Source: an uncultured Pseudomonadota bacterium
Lineage (GTDB): Bacteria > Pseudomonadota > Gammaproteobacteria > Burkholderiales > SG8-41
Reading direction: 5' to 3'
Length of the DNA: 13,903 nucleotides
NCBI GenBank assembly: GCA_946885605.1
Contig: CAMPGR010000103.1
Location: forward strand, 1 to 13,903
Under the pieces are notes generated by a model. That model was not told the DNA's origin. It searched no databases and saw nothing but the letters and a program-made list of their open reading frames with translations. Of this stretch, positions 5,854-13,600 are shown piece by piece. Position numbers and translations under genes: made by a program. Numbering within the stretch: position 1 is the first letter of the stretch; each line of letters starts with the position of its first letter.

Positions 5854-7425
5854 ATGTCTTCCGTGCTGCGATACATCCGCGATTTTCTCGTCTTCGCGCC
5901 GTGCTACGTCGCGCTCGATTGGGCGAGCTACATCGATCCGGTCGGCCCGTTCAACATCACGCCATGGAATCCTCAGCACGGGCTCGCGATCGCGTGGCTG
6001 CTGCTGGGCGGCCTGCATCATGCCCCCGCCGTGCTCGTCACGGTGCTCCTCGCCGAGATGCTCGTGCGCGATCTTCCCGGAGGGCTTTTGATCGCCGGGC
6101 TCACCTCCCTCACGGTAGCTGGCGGGTTCTCCGTCATCGCGTGGCTGCTGCGCGAGCTCATTCCCGATCTCGGGCTGCGCACGACGCGGCAACTCACGAT
6201 CTTCGTTCTGGTAGTGATTGCCGGCACCGCGATGACCGGCACGACGTTTGTCGGCGTGTTGCGCGGCGCCGGGCTCCTCGGCACGACGCCGATTCCCGAC
6301 GCGCTCGTGCGCTTCTGGATCGGCGACGCGGTGGGAATACTCATCACCGCCCCGCTCCTCCTCGCGGTGGCCGATGCCGAGCGGCGCGCGGATCTGCTTG
6401 CGCTGGCACGGCGCCCGGAGGCGCTGTTGCAGGTCGCGACGCTGATCGCCGCGCTGTGGCTCACCTTCGTTGGCCTGGGCGGCGATCCTTCGCGGCACTT
6501 CTATCTGCTGTTCGTGCCGCTCATCTGGATCGCGGCGCGCGGCGGCATGAACGGAGCGGTGGTGGCCGCCGCGATCGTGCAGATCGGCGTCGTGGTCGGC
6601 ATCCATCGTGAGGCGGCGGGCGCGGAAGTGCCGGTGCTCGAGTTGCACGCGCTAGTGGCGACGCTCACGCTGACGGGGCTCTACATCGGCATGATGATGG
6701 ACGAGCGCGAGCGCGTGGCACGCAGCCTCCGCGAGTCGCTGCGACTCGCTGCTGCGGGCGAGATGGCGGGCGCTATCGCGCACGAAGTGAATCAGCCGCT
6801 CACGGCGCTTTCGAACTATGGTGAATCCGCTCTCATGATTGTCAGGAACCGCAACGCGCCCAAGGGCGCGCTGCCTGAAATCATCGAGAGGATGCTGCAG
6901 GAATCGCGGCGCGCGGCAGAAGTGGTCCGGCGGCTGCGCGATTTTTTTCGCAGCGGGACAACACGGCTGGAGTCCGTCCCCGCGGAGGAGTTGATCTGCA
7001 CCATTCGCCGCATCGGACAGCAGGTGCTCGGCGCCGAGTATCTCGTCTTAACGGTGCGCAACGACCCCGATCTGCCCGCGCTGCATGTCGACCGCATGCA
7101 GCTCGAAGTAGTGATACGGAACCTCATCGCCAATGCGCGAGACGCGCTGCGCAGCGACAGCGCCAAGGCGCCGCAGATCGATGTGCAGGTGCGCCGCTAC
7201 GATGCTACACACGTGTGTCTTGTCTTCGTGGACAGCGGGCGGGGGCTCTCGGTCGATATGCGCAATCGGGCTTTTGAGCCGTTCGTCTCCGACAAGGCAA
7301 CCGGCATGGGACTCGGGCTCGCGATCAGCCGCGCGATTGCCGAGGCGCATGGCGGCTCGCTCCAGGCCCATGCCGGCGTGCACGGCGAGTTCCATCTCGT
7401 TCTTCCATGCAGCTCGATACCCTGA
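5854..7425 (+). CDS. MASE1-domain sensor histidine kinase (FixL-type transmitter)
   Basis: This 523-aa membrane sensor kinase is the likely partner of the response regulator that overlaps its end. Residues 1 to about 285 form a MASE1-like integral membrane sensor of about eight spans, with the family's WNPQHGLAIAWLLLGG and FWIGDAVGILITAPLLL segments. The transmitter follows directly, with no PAS domain: an H box AIAHEVNQPLTAL with phosphorylatable His310, an N box NLIANARDAL (Asn427), a G1 box DSGRG (Asp460) and a G2 box GMGLGL (from Gly484). HEVNQPL is typical of FixL/DctB-type kinases. I prefer the ATG at 5854 because it begins just before the first span. The frame is open upstream and GTG 5776 or ATG 5779 would add about 26 residues without visible function. 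No strong ribosome binding site marks either start. The ligand of MASE1 domains is generally unknown. Confidence 0.92.
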   Translation: MSSVLRYIRDFLVFAPCYVALDWASYIDPVGPFNITPWNPQHGLAIAWLLLGGLHHAPAVLVTVLLAEMLVRDLPGGLLIAGLTSLTVAGGFSVIAWLLRELIPDLGLRTTRQLTIFVLVVIAGTAMTGTTFVGVLRGAGLLGTTPIPDALVRFWIGDAVGILITAPLLLAVADAERRADLLALARRPEALLQVATLIAALWLTFVGLGGDPSRHFYLLFVPLIWIAARGGMNGAVVAAAIVQIGVVVGIHREAAGAEVPVLELHALVATLTLTGLYIGMMMDERERVARSLRESLRLAAAGEMAGAIAHEVNQPLTALSNYGESALMIVRNRNAPKGALPEIIERMLQESRRAAEVVRRLRDFFRSGTTRLESVPAEELICTIRRIGQQVLGAEYLVLTVRNDPDLPALHVDRMQLEVVIRNLIANARDALRSDSAKAPQIDVQVRRYDATHVCLVFVDSGRGLSVDMRNRAFEPFVSDKATGMGLGLAISRAIAEAHGGSLQAHAGVHGEFHLVLPCSSIP

Positions 7426-8021
7426 CTGTTTACATCGTCGAAGACGACGCCGCAGTGCGCGATTCGCTCGCCATCATGCTGGGGCTTGCCGGCTATCGGA
7501 CCGTGCTCTTCGCGGATGCGGAAGCCTTCCTTGCCGGCTTGCAGGCGAACTGGGCGGGCTGCGTGATCGCGGACCTCAAGCTTCCCGGTGCAACCGGCCT
7601 CGAGCTGCAAGCCGAAGTGCGTCGCCGCGGCAGCCGCATGCCCTTCATAATCATCACCGCGCACGGCGACGTGCCGGCCGCTCGCGCAGCTTTCCGCGCG
7701 GATGCGGTGGACTTTCTCGAGAAGCCTTTCGATCACGCCCTGCTGCGCACGGCGATCGAGACCGCCTTTTCTCAGGAGGAGCGGCGCCTGCGCCGATCGG
7801 TAGAGGCGCAGCGGCTCGGGCGCCTTACCGCGCGCGAGCGCGAAGTGCTGGAGCACGCGGCGCGCGGGCTGCACGCCAAGGAGATCGCGCGAGCGTTGGG
7901 TATCAGCACCCGCACCGTCGAAGTCCACAAGACCCGGCTCATGGCGAAACTGGGCGCGCGCAACGTCGCGGAGTTGGTGCGCTTCGCGCTCTCCGATGGG
8001 TCGCCCTCCGACACGCCATAG
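7407..8021 (+). CDS. FixJ/NarL-type response regulator (REC + LuxR HTH)
   Basis: This 204-aa DNA-binding response regulator pairs with the upstream kinase. The receiver domain (about residues 6-120) has the acidic pocket Glu12-Asp13, phosphoacceptor Asp56 in VIADLKLPG, the switch Thr84 in IITAHGD, and Lys106 in LEKPF. A linker follows, then a LuxR-type helix-turn-helix at about residues 138-195 (LTAREREVLEHAARG, KEIARALGISTRTVEVHK). The LKLPG and EKPF details match the FixJ/TodT subgroup. The ATG at 7407 lies inside the kinase gene (19-base overlap), so the two are co-translated. The target genes are unknown. The divergent Mrp operon about 1.6 kb away and the pair's own promoter are the obvious candidates. 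Confidence 0.95.
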   Translation: MQLDTLTVYIVEDDAAVRDSLAIMLGLAGYRTVLFADAEAFLAGLQANWAGCVIADLKLPGATGLELQAEVRRRGSRMPFIIITAHGDVPAARAAFRADAVDFLEKPFDHALLRTAIETAFSQEERRLRRSVEAQRLGRLTAREREVLEHAARGLHAKEIARALGISTRTVEVHKTRLMAKLGARNVAELVRFALSDGSPSDTP

Positions 8022-8059
8022 GGCTTGAGAAGCGGCGGCGGATCAGAAACCCGAAAGAC

Positions 8060-8317
8060 TCAGTCGAAGTCAAAGATGTCGCCGAGGAAACCTCGCTTGC
8101 GTTTGCGGCGGTAGTCTTCGCCGTAATGGCGCTCTTCGTAGCGGCCTCTCGGTTCGCGCGGCGTGGTCTCCGCAGGTTCCGATACAGCGCGTTCGATGAG
8201 CTTGTCGAGCTCGCCGCGGTCCAGCCACACGCCGCGGCACTTCGGGCAGTAATCGATCTCGATGCCCTGTCGCTCGCTCATGAGGAGCTCGGGCTCAATG
8301 CATACCGGACATTTCAC
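8060..8317 (-). CDS. TFIIB-type zinc-ribbon protein
   Basis: This 85-aa soluble protein has a zf-TFIIB-type zinc ribbon. Cys3 and Cys6 (MKCPVC) and Cys24 and Cys27 (YCPKC) should bind one zinc ion, and the family motif CRGVWLDRGELDKL follows directly. The rest is a charged linker rich in Glu, Arg and Tyr, and a conserved-looking basic then aromatic tail (RKRKRGFLGDIFDFD). The start is a GTG at 8317, which places the first CxxC at the very N-terminus as is usual for this family. No good ribosome binding site is visible. It lies 66 bases downstream of the MarR gene on the same strand, so co-transcription is likely. The molecular function of these small proteins is unknown. Confidence 0.9.
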   Translation of the reverse strand: MKCPVCIEPELLMSERQGIEIDYCPKCRGVWLDRGELDKLIERAVSEPAETTPREPRGRYEERHYGEDYRRKRKRGFLGDIFDFD

Positions 8318-8383
8318 GTGCGGTTCGACACTAGCGGCATGCCGCGGTTCCCGCAGCCAATCCCCTTCCAGGCCCGCCCTTCC

Positions 8384-8851
8384 CTATCCCAGCGGCAGGT
8401 GGCGGTGGGCTTGCTCGACGCGCTTCCTGCCGAGGTAATCCCGCAGCGTGTCGAGCGTTGCGAGAGCAAGATCCACGTCGCAATCGCCGAGCGCGTGGCT
8501 CATCTCGGTCAGCACACCGAGCTCCCGCGCGCGCATGCGCTCGAACACCGCGTCCCCCTGCTCTGTGAGGCACAGCAGCGGCGAACGGCGGTCTTTGGGA
8601 TTCTCCTGCGCTGAGATCAGCTCCATGGCGACGAGCTTGTCGGCCAGCACCTGGATATATTGGCGCGTGACGTTTCTCGAGCGCGCGATCTGCGGAACGG
8701 TATGTGCACCGCGCTCATGCAGGATCTCGAGCACGGTCCACATGGCAGCTGTGATGCCGACGTCCTGCCGCAATGCATCGTCCAGCGCATCCAGATGATG
8801 ACAACACTCGCGGATAGTCCGAGTGATGGCTTCGGCTTTTCTAAATGGCAT
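8384..8851 (-). CDS. MarR-family transcriptional regulator
   Basis: This 155-aa winged-helix regulator would act as a dimer on DNA. The N-terminal helices (about 1-45) should form the dimer interface. A winged helix spans about residues 48-105, with TVPQIARSRNVTRQYIQVLADKL as helix-turn-helix and the wing ENPKDRRSPLLCLTEQG carrying the typical D-x-R (Asp87, Arg89) followed by LxLT. The C-terminal helix (about 107-145) returns to the dimer interface. Two adjacent cysteines (Cys16, Cys17) near the N-terminus could be redox sensitive, but this is speculation. It is followed by the zinc-ribbon gene. A dyad overlapping a perfect TTGACA hexamer lies about 75 bases upstream and could be an autoregulatory operator. 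Confidence 0.92.
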   Translation of the reverse strand: MPFRKAEAITRTIRECCHHLDALDDALRQDVGITAAMWTVLEILHERGAHTVPQIARSRNVTRQYIQVLADKLVAMELISAQENPKDRRSPLLCLTEQGDAVFERMRARELGVLTEMSHALGDCDVDLALATLDTLRDYLGRKRVEQAHRHLPLG

Positions 8852-8921
8852 AAGTTGACCCGGTGCGTAATGGTGACGTTCGACTGCACGCCCACGACGA
8901 GGCGCAACCTATAGAGGACTA

Positions 8922-8936
8922 CGGTTTGTCAAAGCC
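8922..8936 (-). promoter_or_regulatory. Possible MarR operator / -35 element
   Basis: The core TTTGTCAAA (8925-8933) is a dyad with 4-base arms, and the flanks extend the symmetry imperfectly to CGGTTTGTCAAAGCC. On the minus strand it contains a perfect -35 hexamer TTGACA (8932-8927) pointing towards the MarR gene. A matching -10 at normal spacing is poor (TATAGG lies only 13 bases away), so the promoter call is weak. Confidence 0.3.
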
Positions 8937-9027
8937 TGAAGCGAGTTAGTTCCGCAAAATGACAAGCATGTTGTCGTTCGGCCGGGCCAAGGCAATGTCA
9001 TAATCGCGCCATTTCAAGCGCTTTTTT

Positions 9028-9055
9028 TTGGCCGCGCGATCTGATCGGTTATCAT
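9028..9055 (+). promoter_or_regulatory. Candidate sigma70-type promoter for the 9117-9365 gene
   Basis: TTGGCC (9028-9033) and TATCAT (9050-9055) are separated by 16 bases and match the -35 and -10 consensus at four and five of six positions. The element lies about 60 bases before the GTG start and directly follows a run of eight T. The call is from inspection only. Confidence 0.4.
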
Positions 9056-9116
9056 CTACGGCACGAAGCAGAAGAAGAACTCTAACGCAGAAGCGAAGTG
9101 GATCAGGGAGGGTAGC

Positions 9117-9365
9117 GTGATCACGCTGGACCTGGCTCGTCTCTCCAGGGAAGAGCTGGAAAGAATCGTCACCGAACGATGCTCCGAGTTCGGTTCCGTA
9201 GCAACCGTTGTGATCGTGCAGGACAGCGCGCATTACAACTTCGCCCTCGCGTCGGTGGAAATGTCCCGGCGCGAGGAAGCGATGGAAGTGCTGCGCCGGC
9301 TGGGCGACTCACTCGTCGATGGCGCAGTGGTGATCAGGATAGAGCAGGAACCGCGCAGGCGTTGA
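9117..9365 (+). CDS. Small RRM-like fold protein, paralogue A
   Basis: This 82-aa protein has the beta-alpha-beta-beta-alpha-beta pattern of an RRM/ferredoxin-like fold: strand ITLDLARL (RNP2 position), helix SREELERIVTERCSEFG, strand VATVVIVQ, strand FALASVEM (RNP1 position), helix EEAMEVLRRLGD, strand GAVVIRI. The aromatic residues that classical RRMs use to stack on RNA are mostly absent, so RNA binding is uncertain. The start is a GTG behind a strong ribosome binding site GGGAGGG (9106-9112) with four bases of spacing. It is related to the convergent gene at 9397-9660, with about 20 identical positions by eye, including LDL, CS-x-x-G, EM and GD. The two stop codons are 31 bases apart. Function unknown. 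Confidence 0.8.
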   Translation: MITLDLARLSREELERIVTERCSEFGSVATVVIVQDSAHYNFALASVEMSRREEAMEVLRRLGDSLVDGAVVIRIEQEPRRR

Positions 9366-9396
9366 AGCAGACGAAGATGCTTCCGCGCGGCTTCGC

Positions 9397-9660
9397 TCAG
9401 GAACCGCCTGCCTTCGGGTTGTGCAGGAGGTGGACGACCACGCCGCGATCGCTATAGCCGTCCCCGATCATCTCGCGCAGCCGCGTATTCTCTTCGGGCG
9501 AAGCCATTTCGATGATCGCGAAGGAGCGCCCGTCATCACTTGCGATCGGGAAAAGCTTGAGCGACACGCTCAACACCGTGCCGTAGCGGGAACATTTGCT
9601 GCGCACGAATTCGCTGATCTGCTGCAACGTCAGGTGGTAGAGATCGAGCTCCAGGACCAT
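9397..9660 (-). CDS. Small RRM-like fold protein, paralogue B
   Basis: This 87-aa paralogue of the convergent gene at 9117-9365 has the same fold pattern: LELDLYHL strand, helix TLQQISEFVRSKCSRYG, strand VLSVSLKLF, a longer loop (PIASDDGR), strand SFAIIEM, helix PEENTRLREMIGD, strand GVVVHLL. KCSRYGTV and GRSFAIIEM resemble the helix-1 end and RNP1 of true RRMs more closely than paralogue A does. The ATG at 9660 aligns with the start of paralogue A. An AGGAAGG site lies about 13 bases upstream, slightly far. The open frame extends upstream to 9918, but that part is Arg/Pro-rich and not conserved with the partner. It could bind RNA or be a protein-interaction module; no function can be assigned. 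Confidence 0.8.
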   Translation of the reverse strand: MVLELDLYHLTLQQISEFVRSKCSRYGTVLSVSLKLFPIASDDGRSFAIIEMASPEENTRLREMIGDGYSDRGVVVHLLHNPKAGGS

Positions 9661-10115
9661 GGCTTGTTCGATTCCTTCCTGCGCGACATTGGACTGGGCG
9701 GGGGACACGGCGCTTGCGGCAGCGTCGCGAGGCCCGAGCGCCTGAATACAGCAGTCACCCCGATCTCCGCGAGTTCCTCGAGTGGGAGGCCGGCGCGCTC
9801 GCACTGCAGGGACGAGATAAGGATATATCAGGATTCCAGCACCTGGATACGGTCCCGGTGTGGCGACATTACGGCGATGATAGCAGGCACGAGGCCCGGA
9901 ACGTCGCCGCTTCAGCAATCGCGAGACACCGTCCTAGCGGCTTGCGCGCAGATCTGCTCAAGCGTGCGGGAGCGCACGAGCGATGGGCGGGAGCGTTGTC
10001 GGAGTCGCGATCCGGCAGTCCACATATTGGCACTACGATCGCACTTCGCTTGCCGCGCGCGCTCACGCCCACTACAATCAGCGCGGGTCTAAAAACATCA
10101 ACGAGGAGGAACCCC
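9661..10115. other. 455-base stretch without a supportable gene
   Basis: Open frames exist on both strands, but their translations are Arg/Ser/Pro-rich without motif or hydrophobic pattern, as expected for GC-rich non-coding sequence. The stretch contains the upstream regions of the 9660 gene (minus) and the 10116 gene (plus). On the minus strand TGATATAT at 9830-9823 could be an extended -10 for the former, with no clear -35. The good promoter for the latter is listed separately. The local AT-rich patch at about 9811-9835 stands out from its surroundings. Confidence 0.5.
10050..10078 (+). promoter_or_regulatory. Sigma70-type promoter of the OmpA-like lipoprotein gene
   Basis: TTGCCG (10050-10055) and TACAAT (10073-10078) are separated by 17 bases and match the consensus at four and five of six positions. 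The expected transcription start near 10085 leaves a leader of about 30 bases that contains the ribosome binding site GAGGAGGA (10103-10110), five bases before the ATG. This is the best promoter found in the window. Confidence 0.6.
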
Positions 10116-10625
10116 ATGAAGCTCATGCCCTTGGGGGCCGCCAGCCTGGCGGTCCTGATCACCGGTTGCGCCGCCAGTCCGGAACTCACAAGCTGCCTTC
10201 AACCCAACCGGCGCGTAGTCGTTGAAGTCGGCGGCATCAAGGTGAAGCCGCCACCCAAGAACAAGCCTGCTGCCAAGCCCGGACGCGAAAACGTGCTGTT
10301 GAAGACGTTCGTGCAGGGCGATCAGGCGTGGGAGTATGGCGGCGCAGTGTTGAAGGACGGCGGCAAGACCGAGCTGGACAAGCTTGTCAAGCTCGTCAAC
10401 GAGGGGACCAAGCGCGACACGCGGCCCACCAAGGTGGGTTCGGTGATCGTCGCGGGCCACATCGACCGCCTCGAGTCCGATGCCGGAATGAAGAATCTCG
10501 ACGAGGATCGCGCGAAAGCGGTGAAGAACTACCTCGTGAGCAAAGGCGTCGACTCGAAGCTCATCTTCTGGGAAGGCAAGGACGACCGGGAGCCGGTGCC
10601 GGTCACCAAGTTCTGCGCGGACTAG
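10116..10625 (+). CDS. OmpA-like domain lipoprotein
   Basis: This 169-aa protein has a lipoprotein signal peptide: MKLMPLGAASLAVLITGC, with lipobox ITGC and Cys18 as the lipidated residue. Asp or other inner-membrane retention residues do not follow (Ala-Ala at +2/+3), so outer-membrane sorting is likely. A basic Pro/Lys linker (about 42-57) precedes a diverged OmpA-like domain (about 70-165): LKDGGKTELDKLVKLV, VAGHIDRLESD and DRAKAVKNYLVSKGV. Asp117 and Arg132 occupy the positions that in OmpA/Pal bind diaminopimelic acid of peptidoglycan, so a tether between outer membrane and cell wall is the probable role. There is no beta-barrel domain. Cys27 and Cys167 could form a disulfide in the periplasm. 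The frame is open far upstream, but the signal peptide and ribosome binding site fix the start. Confidence 0.9.
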   Translation: MKLMPLGAASLAVLITGCAASPELTSCLQPNRRVVVEVGGIKVKPPPKNKPAAKPGRENVLLKTFVQGDQAWEYGGAVLKDGGKTELDKLVKLVNEGTKRDTRPTKVGSVIVAGHIDRLESDAGMKNLDEDRAKAVKNYLVSKGVDSKLIFWEGKDDREPVPVTKFCAD

Positions 10626-10626
10626 A

Positions 10627-10643
10627 CGCTTCTTCGGAAGACG
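10627..10643. terminator. UUCG-loop hairpin in the convergent spacer
   Basis: CTTC (10629-10632), TTCG loop (10633-10636) and GAAG (10637-10640) form a hairpin closed as C(UUCG)G, one of the most stable tetraloops. The outer CG pairs again after a bulged A. It fills nearly the whole 18-base gap between the stop codons of the lipoprotein and the hybrid kinase. No U-tract follows on either strand, so classical intrinsic termination is doubtful. It may stabilise 3' ends. Confidence 0.4.
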
Positions 10644-13600
10644 TCAAAGCGAGGAAAGCAGGACCTGCAGCGTTTCAACGTCGGCGGGCTTGATCAGGTG
10701 GTGATCGAAGCCCGCCTCGCGCGCACGCCGCCGGTCCTCATCCTGTCCCCAGCCGGTAAGCGCGACGAGCGCGGCGCGCCGCTCGGGAAAGCCGCTCCGT
10801 ATGCGGCGCGCAACTTCATAGCCGTCCATCCCCGGCATCCCGATGTCGAGGAGGACCACCGCCGGATCATAGGCGCCGAACGCCTGCAGCGCCTCCGAAC
10901 CGTCGCGCGCGATCCTTACGTCCGCCCCCAAGACCCGCAGCAGCATGCCGAGGCTGTCCGCCGCGTCCCGGTTGTCGTCCACAACGAGGATGCGCCAGTG
11001 CGGCAGCGGCACAGGAACGGGCGCCACGCATCCTGACACCGGCTGCTGGTCCGCGGCGAGTGGCAATCGCACGGTAAACGCGCTGCCCTTGCCGACGCCG
11101 TCGCTGTGCGCGGATATCGTTCCCCCGTGCATCTCGGCAAGCCGTCGCGCGAGAGCAAGGCCGACGCCCAGGCTCGGCTCATCGCGCCCGGCAGGCCGCC
11201 CGCCACGGCTGAACATCTCGAAGGCGCGCGCGAGCACTTCGGGCTCCATCCCGATGCCGCTGTCCCGTACGGTGATCAGCACGGCGTCCTGCTCCAGCCG
11301 GGCGAACACGGAAATCTCCCCGCCATCAGGGGTGTACTTGACGGCATTGTTGAGGACGTTCGAGAGAATCTGCGCGAGGCGCACGGGGTCGCCGTCGAGC
11401 CACACCGGCTCTTGGGGAAGCGACACATCGAGCCGGTGGCCGGCGCGCCTGCTCGACGGCTCGCTCGTCTCGATTGCATTTCTTACAATCGTCGCGAGCT
11501 CCACCCGTTCTTTCTGAAGATCGAAAGCGCCGCGGCTGATGCGCGACATCTCGAGCAGATCGTCCACCAGCCGAACGAGATGATTCACCTGCCGCTCCAT
11601 CATCTCGTGGATCGTTTCGTGCGCGACGCTCGGGCCATCCGGGCGGCGCAGGAGATAGAGCGCGTTGCGCAACGGAGCAAGCGGATTGCGCAACTCGTGC
11701 GACAGTGTCGCGAGAAATTCGTCCTTGCGGCGGTCTTCGTCGCGCAGCGCCTCCTCCGCGCGGTGGCGAAGAAGCGCTTCGCTCAGGATGTTCGCTACGG
11801 AGACGAGGAAGCTCACGTCGTCCTGCGTGAAGGCGATTCTGCGCCTCGCGTGCGCGCCCAGCACACCCCACGGCGATCCGCCAGGGCCGCGGATGATGCA
11901 GCTCATCCCGCTCATCACGCCGTGCACGAGGAGGAGCGGCGGACCGCTGAAGCGCTTTTCCTCCGCGAGCTCGGTCACGATGACGGGGCCATCGGCAAGG
12001 AGCGTGTAGCCGGCCTGGGACTCGAGGCCGGCGCTTACTTTGGATATGCCGACCACTGCGGTCTTCCAACCATAGCCGGCGCGCAGCAGCAACTCCTCTC
12101 CGCCGGGCAGCAGCTCGAGCACCTTCGCATAGTCGATCGCGAGCGTCTGCGCCACCATGGTGGTCGCCGCGTCGAGTAAGCGCTGCACGTCGCGCTCGCG
12201 CAGCGCGAGCTCACCCAGCCGCGCGACGGCGTGCTGCTGAGCCGCACGCACGCGCAGCGCCTCGTCGGCACGCCGCCGCTGCACGGCGAAAGCGACCTGG
12301 TAGGCGATCGTAAGCGCCACGTCGAACTCGTCGTCGCTGAACTCGTGCGGCGCGCCGTAATACACCATGAATTTGCCGATGAGCCGGCCTTCATTGACGA
12401 GAGGGATGAACGCGAGCGCCGCGATCCCCTCCCGCCGGATCACCGCCTTCAGCTGCTCACCCAGCTCGGCGCCATCGGCGCTCGCTATTCCGAACGGGCG
12501 GGCGTTCCGTTCGTCGGGCTGCCACGGCGTGTGGCCATCGACCGCCCTGCGATAGGTTTCCGACAGTCCGCGGGAGGCGACGAAACGCATGACGCCTGCC
12601 TCGTCGAAAAGGAGGATCGATGCACGCTCGCAGCCGAGCGCCTTCACGATCGTGTCCATCGCGGTCTCGTACACTTCCTCGATGGAGCCGCTGCGCTGCA
12701 GCCGGTCGGTCAGCGCGTACAGCGCCTCCATGCGCCGCGCATTGGTGCTGAGCGCCTGCTCGAAGCGCTTACGCTCGGTGATCTCCATGCCGGTCGACTG
12801 CGCTTCGACGAGGCGGCCGTCATCGTCGAAGCTGAGCGCCCGGTTGGTCCACAACGTCCAGCGCTCGCCCGCGCTCGTCTTGAAGCAATTCTCGATGCGC
12901 ACCACCGGGGCGTCCGGCGTGAGGGCTTCGAGCTGAGCCCGAACAGCGGGACGCTCTTCCTCCGGTACGAATGTCCAGAAATTGCTGCCCGTCAGCCGCT
13001 CGGGCGTCGTATTGAGCGCCTGTGCGTAGGCCGCGTTCGTGAAGAGGATCGTGCCGTCCAGTCGGAAGCGGCACACCATCTCGGCCTGGCTTTCGACCAC
13101 CGCGCGGTAGCGCTCCTCGCTCGAGCGCAACGCTTCGTCAGCGCGGCAGCGCTCGATAAAGTCGCACGCCTGCCGTGCATAGAGATCGAGCTTCCTCAGG
13201 TCCTGCTCCGCCGGCCGATACGGGGAACGGTAGTGCGTGGAGAAGATTCCGACCACCTTGCCATCATGGCCGACGAGCGGGGTCGATTGAACGGCGCGAA
13301 AGCCCGCGGCGCGTGCGACCGGAAGCAGCGGCTCGTAATCCGCGTCGCGTTCGAGGTCCTCGATGATGCAGCGTTCACCGGTGCGTATCGTGCGCGCGGC
13401 AGCCGACATGTCGCCGACCGGCACTTCATGGAACCTGGCGACGAAATCGGGATGAAAACCGCGCTGCGCCGCGATCACGAGCACCTCGCGCACCGGATCG
13501 AGCAGACGAACGTGCCCCATGTCTGCGCCGAGGAGCTCGATCGCGGCCGCAAGCATCTCTTCCAGCCCCTCGCGCAAGCTCTGCGTACGCCAGAGGCGGG

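Noticed and set aside
5848..6648. Minus-strand open frame opposite the MASE1 region
   Set aside because: Highly charged low-complexity translation, antisense to a conserved multi-span sensor domain. No independent support.
8023..8033. GCTT-GAG-AAGC hairpin after the response regulator gene
   Set aside because: A four-base stem with no U-tract is expected by chance in sequence of this composition.
9006..9029. GCGC-loop-GCGC followed by eight T, resembling a plus-strand intrinsic terminator
   Set aside because: The stem is only four base pairs, and no plus-strand gene ends within the 980 bases upstream. More likely it is part of the promoter region of the 9117 gene.
8946..9233. 95-codon minus-strand frame upstream of the MarR gene and over the start of paralogue A
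   Set aside because: Its middle and N-terminal parts lie antisense to the RRM-like gene and its promoter. The C-terminal part (KWRDYDIALARPNDN) looks protein-like by eye, but there is no ribosome binding site or recognised family, so I do not call it.
9364..9395. Overlapping GAAGC/GCTTC and CGAAG/CTTCG inverted repeats in the spacer between the RRM-like genes
   Set aside because: Stems are five base pairs with long loops and there is no U-tract on either strand, so a bidirectional terminator is not supported.
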